A DNA stretch of 64,000 nucleotides, from positions 62,001 through 126,000 of the forward strand of contig NW_027255452.1 of NCBI RefSeq assembly GCF_003086295.3, read 5' to 3'. Positions 1-10,751 of the stretch are shown here, one piece after another (positions within the stretch are counted from its first letter, which is position 1; every line of letters starts with the position of its first letter). The translations under genes were made by a program, and so were the position numbers. The DNA is from Arachis hypogaea (lineage: Eukaryota; Streptophyta; Magnoliopsida; Fabales; Fabaceae). The notes beneath the pieces are model-generated. The model saw only the letters and a list, made by a program, of their open reading frames with translations, was not told the DNA's origin and ran no database searches.

Positions 1-1677
1 GGGATTTCTGGATTTTTTAGAATTCTCTTGGGTTTTCTAGGGTACTTAGGGTGTTTTAGGGTTTTTTTGGGTTTCCTGGGGGTTTTAGGATTTTTTAAGG
101 TTTTTAGTGTTTTCTAGGATTTTTTAGGATTTTCTAGGGTTTTTTATGATTTTCTAGGATTTTTAACGTTTTCTAGGGTTTTCCAGGGTTTTCAAGGGTT
201 TTTTAGGGTTTTTTGGATTTTTTAGGGATTTCTAGGGTTTTTTAGGCTTTTCTAGGGTTTATAGTGTTTTTTTAGGGTTTTTAGGGTTTCTTAGGATTTT
301 CTAGGTTTTTTAGTGTTTTTAAGGTTTTAAGGGTTTTATATGATTTTCTAGGGGTTTTTAGTGTTTTTTAAGGTTTTAAGGGTTTTCTAGGATTTTTAGT
401 ATTTTTTAGGTTTTTTAGGGTTTTCTAGGGTTTTTAGGATTTTTTAGGGTTTTCTAGGATTTTTTAGGTTTTTTAGGGTTTCTTATTATTCATAGGGTTT
501 TTTAGTGTTTTCTAAGGTTTTCTGGAGTTTTTTTTACGGTTTTCTAGGGTTTTTTGGAGTTTTCTATAGTTTTAAGAGTTTTTTAGGGTTTTCTACGGTT
601 TTTAGGATTTTTTAGGGTTTTCTTGGGTTTTTAGAGTTTTTTAGGGTTTTCTATGGTTTTTAGGGTTTTCTAGGATTTTTAGGATTTTTCTAGGGTTTTC
701 TAGTGTTTTTTAGCTTTTTAGAGTTTTTTAGAGTTTTCTAGGGTTTTTCGTGTTTTTTAGAGTTTTCTAGGGTTTATAGTGTTTGTTAGGGTTTTTAGGG
801 TTTTTTAGGATTTTCTAGGGTTTTTAGTGTTTTTAAGGTTTTAAGGGTTTTTAGTGTTTTTTAAGATTTTAAGGGTTTTCTAGGGTTTTTTGGTTTTTTT
901 AGGGTTTTTTAGGGTTTTTAGGATTTTTAGGGTTTTCTATGATTTTTTTTTAGGTTTTTTGGGGTGTTCTATGATTTTTAGGGTTTTTAGAGTTTTTTTA
1001 CGGTTTTCTAGGGTTTTTTTGGGTTTTCTAGGATTTTCTAGAGTTTTTAGAATTTTTAGAATTTTTAGGGTTTTCTAGGGTTTTTTAGGATTTTAGGGTT
1101 TTTAGCGTTTTCTAGGGTTTTTAGGGTATTAGGGTTTTCTAGTGGTTTTTACAGTTTTTTAAGGTTTTAAGGGTATTTAGGGTTTTCTTGGGTGTTTTTA
1201 GGATTTTTTGGATTTTTTAGGGATTTCTAGGGTTTTTAGGATTTTTTAGGATTTTCTACAGTTTTACGGTTTTCTAGGGTTTTTGGGGTTTTTGGGATTT
1301 TCTAGAGTTTTTAGAGTTTTTAAGAGTTTTCTAGGTTTTTTTAGGGTTTTTCTAGGGTTTTTAGGATTTTCTAGGGTTTTTAGCGTTTTATAGGGCTTTT
1401 TTAGAGTTTTTTAGGATTTTATTGGTTTTTTTAGGATTTTATAAGGTTTTTAGAGTTTTCTAAGGTTTTTTAGGGATTTTTTAGGGTTTTTTAAGTTTTC
1501 TAGGGTTTTTAAAGGTTTTTAGGGATTTTTAGGGATTTTAGGGTTTTTAAGGTTTTCTAGGATTTTCTATCGTTGTTAGGGTTTTTTAGAGTTTTCTATC
1601 ATTGTTAGGGTTTTTAGGGTTTTCTATGATTTTTTTATGGTTTTTTAGGGTTTTCTAAGATTTTCTAGAATTTTTAA
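1..1677 (+). repeat. G/T-rich telomere-like arm, b-to-a chimera
   Basis: Degenerate TTTTTAGGG / TTTTCTAGGG words fill the stretch. The first 200 or so bases match the inner part of a b-orientation short arm (marker tctcttgggttttctaggg near 32). From about 205 the sequence becomes an a-orientation long arm, with marker cctattattc-type variants, tctatgattttt and ctatcgttgttaggg near 1567. It ends at the tttttaaccaaaaacac junction. The left end lies outside the window. The whole arm has a diverged copy at 10926-12630. No gene is visible. Confidence 0.93.
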
Positions 1678-2351
1678 CCAAAAACACTAGAAAACACTAA
1701 AAATCCTACAAAACCCTAGAAAACCTAAAAAAACCTGAAAATTCCTAAAAAACCCTAGAAACCCTAAAAAACCTAGAGAATCTTAAAAAATCCAAGAAAT
1801 CCCTAAATAACCCTAGAAAATCCTAGAAAACGCTAAAAACCCTAGAAAATCCTAAAAAACCCCAGAAAACACTAAAAACCTTAAAAACTACTATAAACCC
1901 TAGAAAACCCTAAAAAACCCTAAAACACCCTAAGTACCCTATAGAAAACTCAAGAGAATCCTAAAAAATACTAGAAAACCTAGAAATCCCTAAAAACCCT
2001 AGAAAATGCTAAAAATCCAAGAGAATGCTAAAAAACTCTAAGAACTATAGAAAACCCTAGAAAACTCCAAAAAACCCCAGAAAATCATAAAAAACCTAGA
2101 AAACCCTAAAAATACTAGAAAACCCTAGAAAATACTAAAAACCCTAGAAAACCCTAGAAAACACTAGAAAACCCCAGAAAATCCTAAAAACCCTAGAAAA
2201 CCCTAAAAAGCCTAAAAAACTTTAGAAAACCCTAAAAAATCATAAGAAACCCTAAATATCCTAAAAACACTAAAAACCCAAGAAAATCATAAAAACCCTA
2301 AAAAACTAAAAACCCCTAGAAAACCCTAAAAAACCCTAAAAACACTAAAAA
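1678..2351 (-). repeat. C/A-rich short arm, orientation a
   Basis: Complete short arm of about 0.67 kb, starting with aaaacactagaaaacac and ending with actaaaaaactttttta. It carries the short-arm marker ccaagagaatgctaaaaa. Its paralogue in the 11-kb duplication is 12631-13335. No coding signal. Confidence 0.93.
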
Positions 2352-3111
2352 ACTTTTTTATGCTTTTTTTTAGCGTTTTCAAGGTTTTTAGTGTTTTCTA
2401 GGGTTTTTAGGGTTTTTAGGATTTTCTAGAGTTTTTAAGGTTTTCTAGGGTTTTTAGGGTTTTTTAGGAGTTTTTAGGATTCTCTAGGGGTTTTAGTGTT
2501 TTTAGGGTTTTGTAGGGTTTGTTAGAATTTTCTAGTGTTTTGTAGGGTTTTCTAGGGTTTTTAGGATTTTTTAGGGTTTTGTAGGATTTTTTAGGTTTTT
2601 TTATGGTTTCCTAGTATTCTTAGAATTTTTTAGTGTTTTCTAAGAATTTCTGGAGTTTTTTACGGTTTTCTAGGGTTTTCTAGGGTTTTAAGGGTTTTTA
2701 GGATTTTTACGGTTTTCTAGGGTTTTTTTGGGTTTTCTAGGGTTTTCTAGAGTTTTTCTAGGGTTTTCTAGGGCTTTTCTAGAGTTTTATAGGGCTTTTT
2801 TAGAGTTTTTTAGGATTTTATTGGTAGAGTTTTTTAGGATTTTATTGGGTTTTTTTAGGATTTTATAAGGTTTTTAGCGTTTTCTAAGGTTTTTTAGGGA
2901 TTTTTAGGGTTTTTTAAGTTTTCTAGGGTTTTTAAAGGTTTTTAGGGTTTTTTAGGGATTTTAGGGTTTTTTAGGGTTTTCTAGGATTTTCTATCGTTGT
3001 TAGGGTTTTTTAGAGTTTTCTATCATTGTTAGGGTTTTTTAGGGTTTTCTAGGATTTTTTTTTATGGTTTTTTAGGGTTTTCTAAGATTTTCTAGAATTT
3101 TTAGGGTTTTT
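2352..3111 (+). repeat. G/T-rich long arm, orientation a, internally deleted
   Basis: Begins with the a-type junction tatgc...tagcgttttcaagg and ends at gggtttttaacccaaaac. At 760 bases it lacks about 295 bases that are present in its paralogue 13336-14388; the loss is near 2750, where ttctagagttttt joins directly to a late segment. A small tandem duplication around ttttattggtagag (near 2820) is shared with the paralogue near 14125. Confidence 0.92.
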
Positions 3112-3780
3112 AACCCAAAACACTAGAAATCACTAAAAACCCCTACAAAACCGTAGAAAACGCAAAAAAACCTAAAAAAACCTAGAAATTCCTAAAAAAC
3201 CCTAGAAACTCTAAAAAACCCTTGAAAACCCTAAAAAACTCTGGAAAATCCTAGAAAACGCTAAAAAACTCCTAAAAACCCTAGAAAACCCTAGAAAACC
3301 CTAAAACACCCAAAGTACCCTAGAAAACCCAAGAGAATCCTAAAAAATCCTAGAAAACCCAGAAATCCCTAAAAACCCTAGAAAATGCTAAAAATCCAAG
3401 AGAATGCTAAAAAATCTTAGAAAATCCTAAAAAACACTAAGAACTCTAGAAAACCCTAGAAAACTCCAAAAAACCCCAGAAATCGTAAGAAACCTAGAAA
3501 ACCCTGAAAACCCTAGAAAATCCTAGAAAATCTTAAAAACCCCAGAAAACCCTAGAAAACACTAGAAAACCCCAGAAAATCCTAAAAACCCTAGAAAACC
3601 CTAAAAACTCTAAAAAACTTTAGAAAACCCTAAAAAACCATAAGAAACCCTAAATATCATAAAAACACTAAAAACCCAAGAAAACCATAAAAACCCTAAA
3701 AAACTAAAAACCCCTAGAAAACCCTAAAAAATCCTAAAAATCCTAGAAAACCCTAAAAAACCCTAAAAACACTAAAAAAC
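3112..3780 (-). repeat. C/A-rich short arm, orientation a
   Basis: Short arm of 669 bases between the acccaaaacactag junction and the aaaaaacttttttaagc junction. It has the marker aagagaatgctaaaaaa. Paralogue: 14389-15142. Confidence 0.93.
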
Positions 3781-5590
3781 TTTTTTAAGCTTTTTTTTAG
3801 CGTTTTCAAGGTTTTTAGTGTTTTCTAGGGTTTTGTAGGGTTTGTTAGAATTTTCTAGTGTTTTGCAGGGTTTTCTAGGGTTTTTAGGATTTTTAGGGTT
3901 TTGTAGGATTTTTTAGGTTTTATAGGGTTCCCTATTATTCTTAGGGTTTTTTAGTGTTTTCTAAGGATTTCTGGAGTTTTTTACGGTTTTCTAGTGTTTT
4001 CTAGAGTTTTCGGGGATTTCTAGGGTTTTCTAGAGTTTTAAGAGTTTTTTAGGGTTTTTTACGGTGTTTAGGATGTTCTAGGGTTTTCTATGGTTTTTAG
4101 GGTTTTCTTAGGTTTTTTGTGTTTTTTAGGGTTTTCTATGGTTTTAGAATTTTCTAGGGTTTTTCGTGTTTTTTAGAGTTTTCTAGGGTTTATAGTGTTT
4201 TTTGGGTTTTTAGGGTTTCTTAGGATTTTCTAGGGTTTTTAGTGTTTTTAAGGTTTTAAGGGTTTTTTAGGGTTTTCTAGGGGTTTTTAGTGTTTTTTAA
4301 GGTTTTAAGGGTTTTCTAGGATTTTTTTAAGTGTATTTTGGGTTTTTTAGGGTTTTCTAGGGTTTTTAGAGTTTTCTAGGATTTTTTAGATATTTTAGGG
4401 TTTCCTATTATTCATAGGGTTTTTTAGTGTTTTCTAAGGTTTTCTGGAGTTTTTATTACGGTTTTCTAGGGTTTTTTGGAGTTTTCTAGAGTTTTAAGAG
4501 TTTTTTAGGGTTTTCTATGGTTTTTAAGGTTTTGTAGGATTTTTTAGGGATTTCTAGGGTTTTTATGTTTTTTCTAGGGTTTTCTAGTGTTTTTTAGCTT
4601 TTTAGAGTTTTTTAGAGTTTTCTAGGGTTTTTCGTGTTTTTAGAGTTTTCCAGGGTTTATAGTGTTTGTAAGGGTTTTTAGGATTTTTTAAGGTTTTCTA
4701 GGGTTTTTAGTGTTTTTAAGGTTTTAAGGGTTTTTTAGGATTTTTTAAGGGTTTTTAGTATTTTTTAATATTTTAAGGGTTTTCTAGGGTTTTTAGGATT
4801 TTTAGGGTTTTCTATGATTTTTTTAGGTTTTTTAGGGTGTTCTATGATTCTTAGGGTTTTTTAGGGTTTTTTTTACTGTTTTCTAGGGTTTTTTTGGGTT
4901 TTCCAGGGTTTTCTAGAGTTTTTTAGAATTTTTAGAATTTTTAGGGTTTTCTAGTTTTTTAGGATTTTAGGATTTTTAGCGTTTTCTAGGGTTTTTTAGG
5001 GTTTTCTATGGATTTTTACAGTTTTTTAAGGTTTAAAGGGTATTTAGCGTTTTCTTGGGTGTTTTTAGGATTTTTTTGGATTTTTTAGGAATTTCTAGGG
5101 TTTTTAGGATTTTTTAGGATTTTCTACAGTTTTACGGTTTTCTAGGGTTTTTGGGGGCTTTTGGGGTTTTCTAGAGTTTTTAGAGTTTTTTAGAGTTTTC
5201 TAGGTTTTTTTAGGATTTTCTAGGGTTTTTTAGGATTTTCTAGGGTTTTTAGCGTTTTATAGGGCTTTTTTAGAGTTTTTTAGGATTTTATTGGGTTTTT
5301 TTAGGATTTTATAAGGTTTTTAGCGTTTTCTATGGTTTTTTAGGGATTTTTAGGGTTTTTTAAGTTTTCTAGGGTTTTTAAAGGTTTTAGATTTTTAGGG
5401 ATTTTTGGATTTTTTAGGGTTTTTAGGATTTTCTATCGTTGTTAAGGTTTTTTAGGGTTTTTTAGGATTTTCTATCGTTGTTAGGGTTTTTTAGAGTTTT
5501 CTATCATTGTTAAGGTTTTTTAGGGTTTTCTAAGATTTTTTTATGGTTTTTTAGGGTTTTCTAAGATTTTCTAGAATTTTTAGGGTTTTT
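3781..5590 (+). repeat. G/T-rich long arm, orientation a, full length
   Basis: A complete long arm of 1810 bases and a useful reference copy. It carries, in order, ttttgtagggtttgttag, cctattattcttaggg (near 3930), ttctggagttttttacgg, tgttctatgattcttagg (near 4838), and three copies of the ctatcgttgtta/ctatcattgtta marker (5430-5515). It ends at tagggtttttaaccc. Paralogue: 15143-17160. Confidence 0.93.
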
Positions 5591-6163
5591 AACCCAAAAC
5601 ACTAGAAAACACCAAAAAACCCTACAAAACCCTAGAAAACGCGAAAAAACCTAGAAATTTCTAAAAAACTCTAGAAAAGCCCTAAAAAACCCTAGAGAAT
5701 CTTAAAAATTCCAAGAAATCCCTAAAAAACCCTAGAAAACCCTAGAAAACGCTAAGAACTCTAGAAAACCCTAACAACGATAGAAAATCCTAGGAAACCC
5801 TAAAAAACACTAAAACACCCTTAGTACCCTAGAAAACCCAGAAATCCCTAAAAACCCTAGAAAATGCTAAAAACTCTAGAAAACCCTAAAAACCCAAGAA
5901 AACACTAGAAAACGCTAGAAAACTCCAAAAAATTCCAGAAAACCGTAAAAAACCTAGAAAACCCTAAAAACCCAAGAAAACACTAGAAAATCTTAAAAGT
6001 CCTAGAAAACCCTAGAAAACACTAGAAAATCCTAAGAAACCCAAAATATCCTAAAAACACTAAAAACCCAAGAAAACCCTAAAAAACTAAAAATCCCTAG
6101 AAAGCCCTAAAAATCCTAAAAACCCTAGAAAACCCTAGAAAATCCTAAAAACACTAAAAAATC
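5591..6163 (-). repeat. C/A-rich short arm, orientation a, slightly shortened
   Basis: Short arm of 573 bases. It begins normally but ends in actaaaaaatctaagg instead of the usual actttttta junction, so its distal end is replaced. The same altered end occurs at 17802 in the duplicated copy. Confidence 0.92.
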
Positions 6164-6438
6164 TAAGGTTTTTTTGGATTTTTTAGGGTTTTCTAGGGTT
6201 TTAGGATTTTTTAGGGTTTTCTAGGATTTTTTAGGTTTTTTTGGGTGTTCTATGATTCTTAGGATTTTTTAGGGTTTTCTAGGGTTTTTTACGATTTTCT
6301 AGAGTTTTTTGGGATTTTCTAGAGTTTCAGAGGGTTTCTAGAGATTTTTATGGTTTTTTAGGGTTTTCTAAGGTTTTCTAGAATTTTTAGGGTTTTTTCT
6401 AGGGTTTTTTAGGGTTTCTAGAGATTTTTAGGGTATTT
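6164..6438 (+). repeat. Truncated G/T-rich arm leading to an a-to-b flip
   Basis: 275 bases holding only the distal part of a long arm (marker gtgttctatgattcttagg). It ends in gggtatttaaccc, after which the C/A strand continues as b-orientation long arm. Paralogue: 17802-18078. Confidence 0.9.
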
Positions 6439-9291
6439 AACCCAAAACCCTAATACCCTATACCCTAAACCCTAATACCCTAAAAACCCTAGAAAACCCA
6501 AAAAACCCTAAAAAAAATCCTAGAAAACGCTAAAAGCCCTAAAATCTTAAAAAACCTAGAAAACCCTAAAAAACTCTAAAAATTCTAGAAAACCCTAGAA
6601 AACCCCAAAAAACCCTAGAAAACCGTAAAAAACCCTAGAAAATCTTAAAAAATCCTAAGAATCATAGAAAATCCTAAAAAATCCTAAATAATCATAAAAA
6701 ATATCCTAAGAATCATAGAAAACCCTAAAAAACCCTAAAAAATCATAGAAAACCCTAAAAAAATCTTAAAAAATCCTAAAAAATCTTAAAAATCTTAAAA
6801 ACACTAAAAACCCTAGAAAATCTTAGAAATCCCTAAGAAATCCTAGAAAACACTAGAAAACACTAAAAACCCTATAAAATCATAAAAAACCTAGAAAACC
6901 CTAAAAAACTCTAAAAACTATAGAAAACCCTAAAAAACACTAAAAACCCTAAAAAACCAAGAAAACCCTAAAAATCCCTAGAAAACCCTAAAAAGCCCTA
7001 AAATCCCTAAAAACCCTAAAAATCTTAAAAAACCCTAAAAATTTAAAAAAACCCTAGAAACCCTAAAAAATCCAAAAAACCCTAAAAAACCCTACAAAAT
7101 CCTTTAAATCTTAAAAAACACTAAAAACCCTTAGATAATCCTAAAAAACCCTTAAAACCTTAAAACAATAAAAACCCTAGAAAACCCTAAAAAACCCTAA
7201 AAACCCTAACAAACACTATAAACCCTAGAAAACTCTAAAAAACACGAAAACCCCTAGAAAACTCTAAAAAACTCTAAAAAGCTAAAAAACACTAGAAAAC
7301 CCTAGAAAAATCCTAAAAACCCTAGAAAATCCTAAAAAATCCTAGAAAACCCTAAAAACCATGGAAAACCCTAAAAAACTCTAAAAACCCAAGAAAACCC
7401 TAAAAAATCCAAAAAACCGTAGAAAACCCTAAAAAACTCTTAAAACTCTAGAAAACTAGAAAACTCCGAAAAATCCTAAAAAACCGTAAAAAGACTCCAG
7501 AAAACTTTAGAAAACGCTAAAAAACCCTATGAATAATAGGAAACCCTAAAAAATCTAAAAAATCCTAGAAAACCCTAAAAAATCCTAAAACCCTAGAAAA
7601 CCCTAAAAAACCCAAAAAACCCCAAAAAACCCTAGAAAACCCTTAAAACCTTAAAAAACACTAAAAACCCCTAGAAAACCCTAAAAAAACCCTTAAAACC
7701 TTAAAAACACTAAAACCCTAGAAAATCCTAAGAAACCCTAAAAACCCTAAAAAACACTATAAACCCTAGAAAACTCTAAAAAACACGAAAAACCCTAGAA
7801 AACTCTAAAAAACTTTAAAACGCTAAAAAACACTAGAAAACCCTAGAAAAATCCTAAAAACCCCAGAAAACCCTAAAAAACCCTAGAAAATCCTAAAAAC
7901 CATAGAAAATCCTAAAAAACACTAAAAACCTAAGAAAACCTTAAAAACCATATAAAAGCCTAGAAAAGCCTAAAAAACCCTAAAAACCGTAAAAAACCCT
8001 AAAAAACTCTTGAAAACCCTAGAAAACCCCGAAAACTCTAGAAAACCCTAGAAAACCCTAGAAAACCGTAAAAACCTCTAGAAATCCTTAGAAAACACTA
8101 AAAAACCCTAAGAATAATAGGAAACCCTAGAAAACCTAAAAAATCCTACAAAATCCTAAAAAATCCTAAAAACCCTAGAAAACCCTAAAAAACGCTAAAA
8201 ACCCTACAAAACACTAGAAAATTCTAACAAACCCTACAAAACCCTAAAAAATACTAAAACCCCTAGATAATCCTAAAAAACCCTAAAAACCCTAAAAAAA
8301 CCTTAAAAACTCTAGAAAATCCTAAAAACCCTAGAAAACACTAAAAACTTCTAGAAAACGCTAAAAAAACCCTTAAAACCTTAAAAACACTAAAAACCCT
8401 AAAAAATACTATAAACCCTAGAAAAATCTAAAAAACACTAAAAAGCCTAGAAAACTCTAAAAAACCCTAAAAAGATAAAAAACACTAGAAAACCCTAGAA
8501 AAATCCTAGAAGCCCTAAAAAATCCTAGAAAATCCTAAAAACCATAGAAAATCCTAAAAAATACTAAACCCAAGGAAACCCTAAAAAACCATAGAAATCC
8601 CTAGAAAACCCTAAATCCAAGAAAACCCTAAAAACCATAGAAAACTCTAGAAAACCCTAAAAAATCCTAAAAATCGTAGAAAACCCTAAAAAACTCTTAA
8701 AACTCTAGAAAATCCTAGAAAACCCTGAAAAACCCTAGAAAACAGTAAAAACTCCAGAAAACCTTAGAAAACACTAAAAAGCCCTTAGAGTAAAACTAAA
8801 AAACCTTAAAAAATCCTACAAAACCCTAAAAAATCCTAAAAACCTAGAAAACCCTAAAAAAATCCAAAAAATCCTAAAAACCCTAGAAAACTCTAAAAAA
8901 AATCCTAAAAACCGTAGAAACCCTAAAAAACTCTTAAAACTCTAGAAAACCCTAGAAAATCCTGAAAAATCCTAGAAAACCGTAAAAAACTCCAGAAAAC
9001 TTTAGAAAACACTAAAAAACCCTAAGAATAATAGGAAACCTCTAAAAAACCTAAAAAATCCTACAAAACCTTAAAAAAATCCTAAAAACCCTAGAAAACC
9101 CTAAAAAACGCTAAAAACCCTACAAAACACTAGAAAATTCTAACAAACCCTACAAAACCCGAAAAAACACTAAAACCCCTAGAGAATCCTAAAAATTCCT
9201 AAAAACCCTAGAAAACCTTAAAAACTCTAGAAAAGCCTAAAAACCCTGGAAAACACTAAAAACATTGAAAACGCTAAAAAAAAGCATAAAA
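6439..9291 (-). repeat. C/A-rich long-arm tract, orientation b, extended
   Basis: At 2853 bases this is the longest C/A arm in the window. It opens with near-canonical telomeric words (ccctaaaccctaataccc at about 6463-6480) and then reads as reverse-complemented long-arm sequence. The marker taagaataataggaaaccc recurs near 7528, 8109 and 9024, so long-arm segments are tandemly repeated inside. It ends at the b junction aacgctaaaaaaaagcataaaaa. No gene. Confidence 0.92.
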
Positions 9292-9680
9292 ATTTTTTTA
9301 GTGTTTTTAGGTTTTTTAGGGTTTTCTAGGGTTTTTAGGATTTTTTAGGGTTTTTAGGGTTTTCTGGAGTTCTCTAGGGCTTTTAGGGTTTTCTAGGGTT
9401 TTTTAGGATTTTTAAGGATTTTCTAGGATATTTTAGCATTCTCTTGGGTTTTTAGCATTTTCTAGGATTTTTAGGGATTTCTGGGTTTTCTATGATTTTT
9501 TAGGATTCTCTAGGGTTTTCTAGGGTTCTTAGGGTGTTTTAGGGCTTTTTAGGATTTTCTAGGGTTTTTAGGATTTTTTAGGGTTTTTAGTATTTTCTGG
9601 GGGTTTTTAGGGTTTTCTAGGTTTTTTCGCGTTTTCTAGGGTTTCGTAGGGTTTTTTAGTGTTTTCTAGTGTTTTGGGTT
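9292..9680 (+). repeat. G/T-rich short arm, orientation b, shortened
   Basis: 389 bases with the short-arm markers cattctcttgggtttttag (near 9448) and ttttcgcgttttctaggg (near 9625). It ends at the b junction gtgttttgggttaaaaac. The usual b short arm is about 0.67 kb, so the front half is shortened. Confidence 0.91.
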
Positions 9681-10751
9681 AAAAACCCTAAAAATTCTAG
9701 AAAATCTTAGAAAACCCTAAAAATCTCTAGAAACCCTAAAAAACCCTAACAACGATAGAAAACCTTAAAAAACCCTAACAACGATAGAAAATCCAAAAAA
9801 ACCCTAAAATCACTAAAAAACCCTAAAAATCATAAAAAATCCTAGAAAAATTAAAAAACCCAAAAAAACCCTAGAAAATCCTAAAAAACTCTAGAAAACC
9901 CTAAAAACTCCAAAAACTCTAGAAAACCCTAGAAAATCCCAAAAAACTCTAGAAAACCGTAAAATACTCTAGAAAACCCTAAAAAACCCTAAGAATCATA
10001 GAACACCCTAAAAAACCTAAAAAATTCTAGAAAACCCTAAAAAATCCTAAAAACCCTAGAAAACCCTAAAAACCCAAAAAACCCTTAAAAAACCCTAGAA
10101 AACCCTTAAAACCTTAAAAACACTAAAAAAGCCTAGAAAACCCTAAAAAATACTATAAACCCTAGAAAAATCTAAAAAACACTAAAAAAACCCTAAAAAG
10201 CTAAAAAAACACTAGAAAACCCTAGGAAAATCCTAAAAACCCTAAAAAACCCTAGAAAATCCTAAAAACCATAAAAAATCCTAAAAAATTCTAAAAACTC
10301 AAGAAAACCCTAAAAAAACCATAGAAATTCCTAGAAAACCCAAAACCCTAGAAAACCCTAAAAACCCTAAACCGAAGAAAACCCTAAAAACCATAGAAAA
10401 CCCTAAAAAATCCTAAAAATCGTAGAAAATCCTAAAAAACTCTTAAAACTCTAGAAAATCCTAGAAAACTCCGAAAAACCCTAGAAAACCGTAAAAAACT
10501 CTAGAAAACCTTAGAAAACATTAAAAAACCATAAGAATAATAGGAATCACTAATAAACCTAAAAAATCCTACAAAACCCAAAAAAAATCCTAAAAACCCT
10601 AAAAAAACCCTAAAAAATCCAAAAAACCCTAAAAAATCCTAGAAACCCCTAAAAACCCTAAAAAACACTAAAAAGCCTAGAAAAACTTAGAAACCCTAAA
10701 AACCCTAGAAAACACTAAAATCGTTGAAAACGCTAAAAAAAGCATAAAAAA
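9681..10751 (-). repeat. C/A-rich long arm, orientation b, shortened
   Basis: 1071 bases starting aaaaccctaaaaattctag, with paired ccctaacaacgatag markers near 9745 and 9775, then taagaatcatagaacaccc, and aagaataataggaatcac near 10532. It ends in the full b junction with gcataaaaaagctttttag. Confidence 0.92.

Noticed and set aside
890..1078. 62-codon open frame on the + strand
   Set aside because: Its product is only phased repeat words (F, L, G, V, R rich) with no domain. It exists because local words happen to avoid an in-frame TAG; neighbouring copies are closed by stops.
6439..9291. Exact mirror image of the preceding a block (one giant perfect palindrome)
   Set aside because: Only the first few hundred bases around the flip look mirrored. 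Arm lengths then differ (2853, 389, 1071 against 275, 573, 1810), so it is not a simple whole-block inversion.
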